Of a stretch of 64,000 nucleotides of DNA, positions 8,842 to 16,694 are shown in pieces. Numbering within the stretch: the stretch's first letter is position 1; every line of letters begins with the position of its first letter. Under the pieces are notes generated by a model that saw only the letters and a program-made list of their open reading frames with translations, did not search any database and was not told the DNA's origin. Source of the stretch: Coleofasciculus sp040219735. Lineage in GTDB: Bacteria > Cyanobacteriota > Cyanobacteriia > Cyanobacteriales > Coleofasciculaceae. The position numbers and the translations under genes were made by a program. The stretch lies in the NCBI GenBank assembly GCA_040219735.1, contig JAVJRX010000013.1. One strand, 5' to 3'.

Positions 8842-9178
8842 ACACAAGTTCCCTAAAATACAGGATGTGGGCGATTCATGAATTGCCCCTACTGGCGTGA
8901 CCCAGCTAAAATTGTGGAATAGGTTGTAGGTTGGGTTGAGGAACGAAACCCAACAAAAGATCTGACTTTTCACGGTATCTGGTGCAATGTGAGTGTGAAT
9001 TGTGTAGGGGCGGGTTTCACGGCTATCTTTTCGGTTGCACAAGAGATGTAACTAAACCCGCCCCGACTCAGGTTTTTAGACTTCCCGTGAAAAGTCAGAA
9101 CAAAAGATAGGGCTCGCATCCCTTACTACGAACCCAAGTTAATCTATCAAATTAGGTGTGCCACGCCCCTACTGAACC
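8842..9178. repeat. Spacer packed with three inverted-repeat types
   Basis: No gene is visible. It holds, in order: a GGGCGATTCATGAATTGCCCC near-palindrome at about 8869-8892; TTGGGTT/AACCCAA around 8931-8953; and GGGGCGGGTTT (9007-9017) pairing with AAACCCGCCCC (9054-9064). The same motifs recur in other spacers of this window. Confidence 0.6.
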
Positions 9179-10387
9179 TTACACAAATCGATGCATAAAC
9201 TCATAAGTCAAATCGACTCGTCCTTTACGTAACATCGCGGGGTCGAATCGTTCTGTGGTATTACAAGTCATTAATACCACTAATTTTTGCTGCGCTTTAA
9301 TCCCGGTTTCATCAATCACACTTTGATATAACGTTCCATCCAGCAAACTGAGAATATGCTCCGTTTTATTATTCCATTGCGCCACTTCACTGGCTCTATT
9401 TTTGGCTAAGTTATCCGCTTCATTAATAATTAGGGCAACTCGTTCTAAATAACTCGGCGGCACAAAATTTTCTACGGCATCGTGATCGAGAATGAAAATA
9501 GTATACCCCAACGGAACCAGAATTTCCTTTGCCACTGCTTGTGTCCATACCGTTTTCCCGGTTCCCGGTTCACCATGCACCACAATCGCTAATTGATTTT
9601 GGTCTAGAATTGCCTGCTGAACTGTATCCGTAAAGCGTTGAATATCACTGGGAAAATCTCTAATCTGAAACTGACTGTAAACCTGTCCCACTCGACTTTG
9701 ATAGCCACTCAGCATCACCGCTACATTATACGTAGCTTTATTCACCAAAGGTCGAATATCATCAGCCATTAAACAGTAGCAGCGCCGTCCTTGACCCTGG
9801 TTATTAATTTGTAACCAAATTTCTGGATTAGACCAGTAGCCATAGACTGTGCCGAAAACCTCTAAGCGTTCCCAGTTGACAAACTTTTCTATGGGATAAT
9901 AAAAGCGGCGATCCATGTAATCTTGAGTAATTAAATCGGGATTGCCCAGAATATTCAAAACTTTAAATAAGGTGACTTCTTGCAGTCGATTCAGGACATA
10001 CTCAATGGGAATACTCTCGCGGGTGACTGTTTGGGTGACGGGCGTATTGACGAATATCGCTTCTCTCTGAGAATGATTGGGGGCTGGCGGGTCAGGGGTA
10101 ATGTACTCCCAAAACTCATCCCACTCATAACGCATATTTTCGGAAAATAAGCTCAAAACATTGGCAAAAATATTATAGTGATTTCGCCCTAATGTATCAG
10201 CAATATCACTGGTAAAATCCAGGGTTTTTTGCAATAACTCTGAGGTGTCATTTTGAAGTAAATGTAAAATAAAATCCAAATCAAACTGCCGAGATAAAGG
10301 ACGCCAACCCGCTCCCAATAAACCCTTAGCTTGCCGATCGTTCTGATGAGAATTTTCTTTAGACCAAACCTGTTCTGAATTCATCAC
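9179..10387 (-). CDS. AAA-family ATPase with unknown N-terminal domain
   Basis: This 402-aa protein ends in a AAA module: Walker A GEPGTGKT (272-279), a divergent Walker B ALIINEAD (318-325, with Asn where Asp is usual), sensor 1 MTCN (373-376), and the LRKGRVD arginine-finger region (386-392). Residues 1-260 are not recognised. The C-terminus stops soon after the arginine finger, so there is no full lid domain, resembling BCS1-like or MoxR-adjacent short AAA proteins. It is transcribed in the same direction as kptA, 35 bp downstream of it, so the two are probably an operon. Confidence 0.85.
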   Translation of the reverse strand: MMNSEQVWSKENSHQNDRQAKGLLGAGWRPLSRQFDLDFILHLLQNDTSELLQKTLDFTSDIADTLGRNHYNIFANVLSLFSENMRYEWDEFWEYITPDPPAPNHSQREAIFVNTPVTQTVTRESIPIEYVLNRLQEVTLFKVLNILGNPDLITQDYMDRRFYYPIEKFVNWERLEVFGTVYGYWSNPEIWLQINNQGQGRRCYCLMADDIRPLVNKATYNVAVMLSGYQSRVGQVYSQFQIRDFPSDIQRFTDTVQQAILDQNQLAIVVHGEPGTGKTVWTQAVAKEILVPLGYTIFILDHDAVENFVPPSYLERVALIINEADNLAKNRASEVAQWNNKTEHILSLLDGTLYQSVIDETGIKAQQKLVVLMTCNTTERFDPAMLRKGRVDLTYEFMHRFV

Positions 10388-10422
10388 TATTTTTTCCTGC
10401 TGAGTTTGAGACTCCTGGCGGA

Positions 10423-10983
10423 TTAGAATTGCTGTAGATATTCAGGGGGAACAAAATCTACCAACCACACCCCATTGTCGGAACAGTAGAATGTATGACC
10501 CTTCTCGGACATCGCTTTAGCATCGATAACCAAGACTACCGGACGACCATGACGCTGTCCTACTTTTTTTGCGGTTGCGATATCCTGGGATAAGTGGACG
10601 TGATGCCGGGACATTTTACATAAGCCTTGACGCTGAATCGATTCAACACTTGGGTGACCTGTCCCGTGATAAAGTACTTCTGGTGGAATGGTTGGTTCTA
10701 ACTGTAAATCAACTGAGATACTATGCCCTTGATTGGCGCGAATCCGTGTTTGTGTCCCATCAAAGGAAAAGCGTTGTTTATCATTTTGGGCAACGACTTC
10801 TTTAAGTTCATTGAGAGTAAGAGGAAAGGAATACTGTTTACAGGCGGATAGCAGTTGATCAACTTTGACCCAACCCCCTGGTTCTAAGGTTAACCCAATC
10901 CGTTCGGGTTGATGCCGCAGATGTTTGCTGAGATATTTGCTAATTTTAACCAGGCGGGTAGAGTTCATGGTTGATTGATTCAA
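10423..10983 (-). CDS. kptA: RNA 2'-phosphotransferase (KptA/Tpt1 family)
   Basis: This 186-aa protein has the full KptA pattern: SKHLRHQP (Arg23, His24), RIRANQGHS (about 80-88), YHGT (105-108) and HHVHLS (127-132). The family removes an internal RNA 2'-phosphate, transferring it to NAD+ to give ADP-ribose 1'',2''-cyclic phosphate and nicotinamide. Bacterial members lack an obvious tRNA-splicing substrate; RNA repair or damage response is usually suggested. ATG at codon 6 is an alternative start. The AAA ATPase follows 35 bp downstream. Confidence 0.93.
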   Translation of the reverse strand: MNQSTMNSTRLVKISKYLSKHLRHQPERIGLTLEPGGWVKVDQLLSACKQYSFPLTLNELKEVVAQNDKQRFSFDGTQTRIRANQGHSISVDLQLEPTIPPEVLYHGTGHPSVESIQRQGLCKMSRHHVHLSQDIATAKKVGQRHGRPVVLVIDAKAMSEKGHTFYCSDNGVWLVDFVPPEYLQQF

Positions 10984-11105
10984 TAGCTTTTAATTATGGT
11001 TTAGCTAACCATAAATAATGGTTGGGTAACCTTGTCTTAAGTCTGAGTCGGATCAATGGGTTTATACTCAGGGGTGAGGATTATGTGAACTTGTATTATA
11101 TAATA

Positions 11106-11352
11106 CTACAATTGATAAAAATTGTCTACCTGTAAACTATTCTGTCGCGATTGAATCAGTTCTCGCGCCGAGAACCCTACTGGTAACTCGTTGGGCATTG
11201 TTTGGGGTTGCATGGCTTTGCCAACAGGATCATACTTTTGAGGATTCCTTGGTGAGAGAGAATTGGGGACGAGGAATGCCTGTTTCTATAGCTGAGGGAG
11301 TGTAATTAACGCCACCTGCTAAGGGATGAGTTGCTAGGGATGTAAGATTCAT
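11106..11352 (-). pseudogene. Possible small gene split by a frameshift
   Basis: Two minus-strand frames look like one interrupted protein. The first runs from ATG at 11352 (MNLTSLATHPLAGG... to PRPQFSLTKE). The second continues as QKYDPVGKAMQPQTMPNELP... to SLQVDNFYQL and stops at 11106. The switch lies near 11260, at AAGGAATCCTC. Neither half alone has the look of a full gene. Family not recognised. A sequencing error at the switch would restore an ~82-aa protein. Confidence 0.35.
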
Positions 11353-11468
11353 CCTTCGGATATAGATACTCCGCGATCGCACGATAGTCACGATAGCCAC
11401 GGTAGTGTAGTGTAAAGATGTTTTTTTCCGGGTGAGTTGATACAATTAACCAGGCGTAGGATGATTCT

Positions 11469-11804
11469 ATGGCAAATCCATCAACCTCTAGCTATGGTGT
11501 AGTCTTGGTAACGGCAACGTCAAAAGAAGAAGCAGACGCGATCGCTTCATCCTTGGTGGAAGCGCGAATGGCAGCTTGTGTCAGTATTACGCCCGTGCGA
11601 TCGATTTATACCTGGGATGGAAAGGTGAATCGCGATCAAGAGTGGCAATTGGTGATTAAAACAGATTTATCTCAATTTGACCAGTTAGCTGCCAAAATTC
11701 AGGAGTTGCATAGTTACGAGGTTCCCGAAATTATTGCCCTGCCGATTATTGCTGGATCTGAGGCTTATTTACAGTGGATTTCAGAAAATGTATCTGTTCG
11801 ATGA
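11469..11804 (+). CDS. cutA: Divalent-cation tolerance protein CutA
   Basis: This 111-aa protein has the CutA1 family hallmarks: VLVTATSKEEADAIA at the start, ACVSITPVRSIYTWDGKV in the middle, and VPEIIALPIIAGSEAYLQWI at the end. CutA1 is a stable trimer with a ferredoxin-like fold, associated with copper tolerance in E. coli; its biochemical role remains uncertain. Length is normal. It is followed by a dispersed repeat rather than another gene of an operon. Confidence 0.95.
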   Translation: MANPSTSSYGVVLVTATSKEEADAIASSLVEARMAACVSITPVRSIYTWDGKVNRDQEWQLVIKTDLSQFDQLAAKIQELHSYEVPEIIALPIIAGSEAYLQWISENVSVR

Positions 11805-11834
11805 GAGATACAAGCCTTTTGATTGTTGAAGGTT

Positions 11835-11897
11835 GTAGGGGCGGGTTTTACAACTATCGTTTCTTTTAGACCCAGATTTGACTAAACCCGCCCCTAC
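11835..11897. repeat. Dispersed inverted repeat, best copy
   Basis: GTAGGGGCGGGTTT (11835-11848) pairs perfectly over 14 bp with AAACCCGCCCCTAC (11884-11897), with a 35-nt loop. It is the cleanest copy of a family also found at 9007-9064, 19598-19656, 23747-23814 and, degenerate, 2847-2918. The rest of the spacer to 12101 shows no gene. Confidence 0.7.
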
Positions 11898-12101
11898 CAC
11901 TGGGCTAGTTTAGGGACTTTCGTTTTGCCATTGATGATAACGTTGAATCAAAACCCGCCCTGACCTAATTTTAAATGTATGTATAGGGATGAGGGATAAG
12001 TAATTTCTTGATGCCCTTTGTCCTCAGATGTGGGATAATCAGACTTTTGAGGAAGTCGCCAATTTTTTCAAGTTGTACACCGTCACATTTCACTCTGTTT
12101 A

Positions 12102-12824
12102 ATGTCTACTTATGACCTCTCACAGCGTATCCAATCCTTCTGGAAATTTCTGGTCAAATTATTAACCCGCCATTGGCGTTCTCTGGTTTTATTATTTCTG
12201 GCTGTCTATGTCCCCGTGCAAATCTTCGGAGAATTAGCTGAGGAGATTTGGGAAAAGGAAGGGGGTTTTCCCTGGGATGTGCCAATTTTATTAGCGATTC
12301 GTAGTACAACCTCACCCCAACTCGATGGGTTTGTGATAACCCTGACGAACTTGGGTGCCTATTGGGGGGTATTGCCCTTATCTGTGGCGATAGTACTCCT
12401 ATTGGCATTCCGACGCCAGTGGCGATTCCTCACCTATGCGCTGATAACTTTATTAGGCAGTGTTATTATTAATCGTGCTGCTAAGTTAACTTTCCAGCGA
12501 GTACGCCCGAGTTTGTGGGAATCCCCTGCGCCAGAGCCTGATTATGCGTTTCCCAGTGGACACGCGATGGGAAGCATGACGTTTGCGATTGTATTAATTA
12601 TTTTGACCTGGAATACCCGTTGGCGTTGGCTGACGGTTATTGGGGGTCTCATGTTTGCGATCGCGATCGGTTGGACTCGGATGTATTTAGGGGTTCACTA
12701 CCCCAGTGATATTATTGCAGGTTGGATGGCATCCATTGCTTGGGCGGTTGGCGTCTGTTTGGTGATTAGACCCCACAGGAGTCAGCGACGACTTGAACAA
12801 GAAGAGACAATACCAAACGTATAG
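12102..12824 (+). CDS. PAP2-family membrane phosphatase
   Basis: This 240-aa protein has several membrane helices and all three PAP2 phosphatase motifs: KLTFQRVRPS (Lys128, Arg135), PSGH (151-154) and RMYLGVHYPSD (Arg193, His199, Asp203). The family dephosphorylates phosphatidate, undecaprenyl diphosphate or related lipid phosphates, with the active site facing the periplasm. The lumenal loop between helices 1 and 2 (GEL...WDVPI) fits this layout. Substrate not determinable. Confidence 0.93.
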   Translation: MSTYDLSQRIQSFWKFLVKLLTRHWRSLVLLFLAVYVPVQIFGELAEEIWEKEGGFPWDVPILLAIRSTTSPQLDGFVITLTNLGAYWGVLPLSVAIVLLLAFRRQWRFLTYALITLLGSVIINRAAKLTFQRVRPSLWESPAPEPDYAFPSGHAMGSMTFAIVLIILTWNTRWRWLTVIGGLMFAIAIGWTRMYLGVHYPSDIIAGWMASIAWAVGVCLVIRPHRSQRRLEQEETIPNV

Positions 12825-12870
12825 CAACCGCCACAACAGTTGGGACACCAACGGTGTATCGAAACAATAG

Positions 12871-12950
12871 ATTGACACTCCCATCGCTTTCAGCGATGGA
12901 TTCTTCTTTAAGCCAAACACCGAACCGTAGGGGCGCACCGACGTGCGCCC
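12871..12950. repeat. Solo IS-like hairpin plus CGACGTGCG palindrome
   Basis: TTGACACTCCCATCGC begins a hairpin CCATCGC (12881-12887)/GCGATGG (12893-12899) of the sort seen at IS200/IS605 ends in cyanobacteria, but no tnpB is attached. It is followed by GGGCGCAC CGAC GTGCGCCC at 12931-12950, also present at 19843-19862 and partly at 4202. The first looks like a remnant end and the second is a dispersed repeat. Confidence 0.45.
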
Positions 12951-13216
12951 TTTTACCACACCAATGTGCGCCCGATTTAACTAAAGTTACCTCAAATTTA
13001 GTAACCTTTGAGAATATCACGTATTAGACGGTAAAGTACGAATCCTACTATATAAATATCCTAATGCAATTGATTTTAATATAATAAAAAGATATGTTTT
13101 TTTCACTGGACGTTGTGAAATTGCAATGCTACAGTTAAGTAAAAGTTAAGATTTAGTAAAAAATTAAATTGATACCAGCTTTTTGAACAAAATTACTGAT
13201 GAAACGTGAAATATGT

Positions 13217-13396
13217 TCAATGAGTAATTGAATCAGGACTCCCATCTATTAACGGTAAAGCATCAGATTTTTGCAGTGTTTCCTTTACTCGTGCATAACG
13301 GAAAAAATTACTGATCACCTCCGTGTCCCCAGAAAAGTAGAAGATCAGAACTGATTTTCCATTGTCAGGTATTTTTTCCTGCTTGCCCTGTAATAT
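13217..13396 (-). pseudogene. Possible C-terminal gene remnant
   Basis: A minus-strand frame without any ATG, GTG or TTG start runs from just after a TAA at 13397-13399 to a TGA at 13217. Its 59 codons read like real protein (GKSVLIFYFSGDTEVISNFF, then RYARVKETLQKSDALPLI), with protein-like composition. I do not recognise the family. It is most likely the tail of a gene whose front has been lost. The surrounding 12951-13464 shows nothing else apart from AT-rich sequence that must include the promoter of the MATE gene. Confidence 0.35.
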
Positions 13397-13464
13397 TTAA
13401 TTAGATTTAAACTATATTTAAACAGCGGTCAAATAACAGTAACACTCTTTAAATTATCCTATGT

Positions 13465-14832
13465 ATGAATGAAACAGATTTTCAGATTAGCTCTCGTTTT
13501 ACTAAGCTTACAATTGTTAACATTATCTCCAATATTATTGTTCCGTTAGTCGGGTTAGTCGATCTAGCCTTCTTAGGACATTTAAGCGATATTCGCTATC
13601 TAGCGGGAGTCGCTATTGCGGTCATTCTCTTCGATTACCTTTACCGCACTTGTAAGTTTTTACGCATGGCAACGACTGGTTCAACGGCTCAGGCTGTGGG
13701 ACGTTCAGACCACGATGCTGTGTTATTGATCTTGTTGCGAAACGGTTTAGTCGCACTCGTGGTTGCGGCAATTATTCTACTCTTACAGTACCCCATTAGA
13801 GAACTCGGTTTTACCCTACTCAGTGCGGCACCAGAAGTAAAAGCCGCTGCGAGAGACTACTACAATACCCGGATTTGGGCAGCACCCGCCGCGTTATCTA
13901 ATCTCGTGCTAATAGGTTGGCTTTTAGGGCAATCTCAGAGTAATAAAGTGCTAGCTCTATCCATCATTAGCAATGGCACCAATATTGTTTTAGATTACTT
14001 ATTTATTGTCCAGTGGGGATGGAATAGTGCGGGAGCGGGTGCAGCAACGGCAATTAGTCAGTATGTGATGTTCGTTTTAGCGCTAATACTGATAGCTGGA
14101 GATGGTTATTTGCAAAAACTACCAGCCGTAGCCAGACAAATTATTGACCCTGTAGCGCTAAAATCCACATTTCAGATGAATTTCGATGTATTGATCCGCT
14201 CGCTGGGAACAATTACAACGTTTGCGATCTTTGCAAGCTTGAGTGGTTTTCTGGGAACCGTCGTTTTAGCGGGCAACAGTTTAATGGTGGAAGTGGTCAA
14301 TCTCGCCGTATTTTTAATTGAGGGTTCAGCATTTGCGACGGAAACCTTAGCTGGAAATTTTCACGGTGAGGGGTGCCACGAGAAGTTGCTTCCCCTACTG
14401 CGCTTGTCTGGGGGAACGAGCTTGAGTTTAGGATTAGCTCTGGCATTGGTTTTTATTTCCTTTCCCGAAAAAATGTTTGGCTTATTAACCAATCATTTAG
14501 AGGTAATTGACCAAATTAATGACTATGTTTTATGGCTATTTCCTGTGTTAGTTATGGTAGGATTTGTGTATATGCTAGAAGGATATTTTTTGGGGTTAAC
14601 TCAAATGTTTGTCCTCCGAAATGGTATCCTAGCCGCGTTTTTTATCGGATTTGTTCCTTTAGTGATTGCGGCATGGCAGTTCCAGAATGTTCATCTATTG
14701 TGGTTGGGGTTATTAGTGTTTATGCTGATCCGAGCGATTACATTGGCTCTCTACGTACCGTCAACTCTAAAACCGGATGATGGTTTGGAGTTCAATCTAG
14801 GTACAAGAGTAGGCTCACTGAAAAATAATTAA
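13465..14832 (+). CDS. MATE-family efflux transporter (DinF-like)
   Basis: This 455-aa integral membrane protein has about 12 hydrophobic segments. It has the MATE opening IVPLVGLVDLAFLGHLSD, an AQAVGR motif in the first half, and the matching second-half region with LIEGSAFATETLAGN. MATE proteins export organic cations or metabolites using a Na+ or H+ gradient. A methyltransferase remnant follows after 14 bp and then a PLP decarboxylase, suggesting it once exported, or still exports, a small amine-derived product. Confidence 0.9.
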   Translation: MNETDFQISSRFTKLTIVNIISNIIVPLVGLVDLAFLGHLSDIRYLAGVAIAVILFDYLYRTCKFLRMATTGSTAQAVGRSDHDAVLLILLRNGLVALVVAAIILLLQYPIRELGFTLLSAAPEVKAAARDYYNTRIWAAPAALSNLVLIGWLLGQSQSNKVLALSIISNGTNIVLDYLFIVQWGWNSAGAGAATAISQYVMFVLALILIAGDGYLQKLPAVARQIIDPVALKSTFQMNFDVLIRSLGTITTFAIFASLSGFLGTVVLAGNSLMVEVVNLAVFLIEGSAFATETLAGNFHGEGCHEKLLPLLRLSGGTSLSLGLALALVFISFPEKMFGLLTNHLEVIDQINDYVLWLFPVLVMVGFVYMLEGYFLGLTQMFVLRNGILAAFFIGFVPLVIAAWQFQNVHLLWLGLLVFMLIRAITLALYVPSTLKPDDGLEFNLGTRVGSLKNN

Positions 14833-14846
14833 GGGAATAAAACAAG

Positions 14847-15095
14847 ATGAATCAAACTAAAACCGCCGCCAAAAAATCACCGATGATGGCTTTTGTTGAA
14901 CTGGTGAGTGGATTTTGGATTTCCCAGGCGATGAATGTAGCGGCTAAATTAGGTATCGCTGATTTATTGACAGAAGAAGCGAAGAGTGTTGACGAGCTGG
15001 CACAAGCTACCAACACTCATGCGCCATCGCTTTAATGGTTGGAAACTTTTTCTGTGGGGACTCCCAGCAGCCTCATGGAATTAGCACCCGTGTAA
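14847..15095 (+). pseudogene. SAM-dependent O-methyltransferase, internally deleted
   Basis: ATG at 14847 gives the dimerisation domain of an acetylserotonin/hydroxyneurosporene-type O-methyltransferase (SGFWISQAMNVAAKLGIADL, then VDELAQATNTHAPSL). The frame stops at 15035 exactly where YRLLRAL would be expected. Between 15036 and 15095 another frame reads WLETFSVGTPSSLMELAPV and stops, resembling the extreme C-terminus of the same family. The whole SAM-binding domain is missing. This is a pseudogene; the 62-aa N-terminal piece could not catalyse methylation. Confidence 0.7.
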
Positions 15096-15142
15096 TTGTC
15101 ATCTAAAAAATTTACCACTATTCACGTTTAGAAGAGATTTAA

Positions 15143-16609
15143 ATGACGAAAGAAATTAACTATCACATGTCCCCCGAAGAATTTCGTCGTCGGGGATATC
15201 AAACAATTGATTGGATCGCTAACTACATGCAGAAGGTAGAGGATTTACCCGTTCTGTCTCAAGTTAAACCTGGAGAGATTAGAGCCAATTTGCCCGATGC
15301 TGCCCCCCAAACCGGTGAATCCTATGATGCGATTTTAAATGATATTGATCGGATCATTGTGCCGGGACTAACCCACTGGCAATCGCCTAACTTTTTTGCC
15401 TTCTTTCCAGCGGGTGCGTCTGCTCCCTCAATATTAGGAGAATTAATGAGTGCGGGTATGGGGGTGTTAGGATTTTTGTGGGCAACCTCTCCCGCTTGTA
15501 CAGAGCTAGAAACCCATGTACTCGACTGGCTGGTTGATATGTTGGGATTACCCTCCCACTTTAAATCCTCAGAAACTGGGGGAGGAGTATTACAAGATTC
15601 AGCCTGTAGCGCGGCTGTGGTTTCTCTGATCGCCGCTAGAGAACAAGCTCAAGCTGATATTAATCGGTTGGTAGCGTACACGTCAAAAGAGGCGCACTGC
15701 TCCATTGAAAGAGCCGCAAAAATTGTTGGGTTGCGTCCGGAAAACGTGCGTTTAATTGAGGTGGATGAGCATTATGCGATGTGTCCAGAAGAACTCCAAC
15801 AGCGTATTGAAGCAGATATCCAAGCTGGTTTGATTCCCTGTTACTTAGCCGCAACCGTGGGAACCACCTCCTCCAACGGAATTGACCCGATCGCCAAGTT
15901 GGGAGCGATCGCGCAAGAATATCACCTCTGGTTCCATGTGGATGCAGCCATGAGTGGTACCGCTGCTTTATGTCCAGAGTTCCGCTGGATTCACCAGGGA
16001 TTAGAACAAGCTGATAGCTATTGCTTCAATCCCCATAAATGGATGATGACAAACTTTGACTGTAATTGCTTCTATGTCAAACATCGGGAAAAATTAGTTC
16101 AAGCCCTCTCGATCATGCCAGACTACCTGAAAAATGAAGCCACGGAATCTGGACAGGTGATTGACTATCGAGACTGGCAGATTCCCCTCGCTCGCCGCTT
16201 CAAAAGCCTCAAGTTGTGGTTTGTGATTCGCCATTATGGGATTGAAGGTTTACAACATTATATTCGCAAACATGTTGCCTTAGCCCAAGAGTTTGCCCAA
16301 TGGGTCAACTCTGATCCACGCTTTGAGTTAGTTGTCGATCCTCCCCTGAATTTAGTTTGCTTTCGACTCAAGGGTGGCGACTCCGTGAATCAGGCACTGC
16401 TCCAACATCTGAATGCGTCTGGAAAACTCTACTTAAGCCCAACCCGACTCAATCATAAACTCACCTTACGTCTGTCAATTGGTCAAGCCCAAACCGATCG
16501 AAATCATGTTAAGCAGGCTTGGCAATTAATCTGCAATTATGCTGATGTATTAATCCAACAACCTAGCACAAAGTTTGTTGAAGTAAAACTGGCTAACCAT
16601 TTCCGATAA
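15143..16609 (+). CDS. Group II PLP-dependent decarboxylase (aromatic-L-amino-acid type)
   Basis: This 488-aa enzyme has all key residues of the aromatic amino acid decarboxylase family: the PLP lysine Lys299 in NPHKWMMTNFD, Asp267 in HVDAAMSG, the ring-stacking His185 in KEAHCS, and a HWQSPNFFAFFPAG substrate segment. It should convert an aromatic L-amino acid (Trp, Tyr, DOPA or Phe) to the amine and CO2. Length matches animal and plant DDC/TDC. Neighbours (MATE exporter, O-methyltransferase remnant) fit an amine-modifying pathway. Exact substrate unknown. Confidence 0.93.
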   Translation: MTKEINYHMSPEEFRRRGYQTIDWIANYMQKVEDLPVLSQVKPGEIRANLPDAAPQTGESYDAILNDIDRIIVPGLTHWQSPNFFAFFPAGASAPSILGELMSAGMGVLGFLWATSPACTELETHVLDWLVDMLGLPSHFKSSETGGGVLQDSACSAAVVSLIAAREQAQADINRLVAYTSKEAHCSIERAAKIVGLRPENVRLIEVDEHYAMCPEELQQRIEADIQAGLIPCYLAATVGTTSSNGIDPIAKLGAIAQEYHLWFHVDAAMSGTAALCPEFRWIHQGLEQADSYCFNPHKWMMTNFDCNCFYVKHREKLVQALSIMPDYLKNEATESGQVIDYRDWQIPLARRFKSLKLWFVIRHYGIEGLQHYIRKHVALAQEFAQWVNSDPRFELVVDPPLNLVCFRLKGGDSVNQALLQHLNASGKLYLSPTRLNHKLTLRLSIGQAQTDRNHVKQAWQLICNYADVLIQQPSTKFVEVKLANHFR

Positions 16610-16694
16610 AAACATCAACGTTACGATCAAATATCTTGACACTTTAGCTGCAATTTGAAAACAGAATCAACAACCATCATTACAAATACACACC

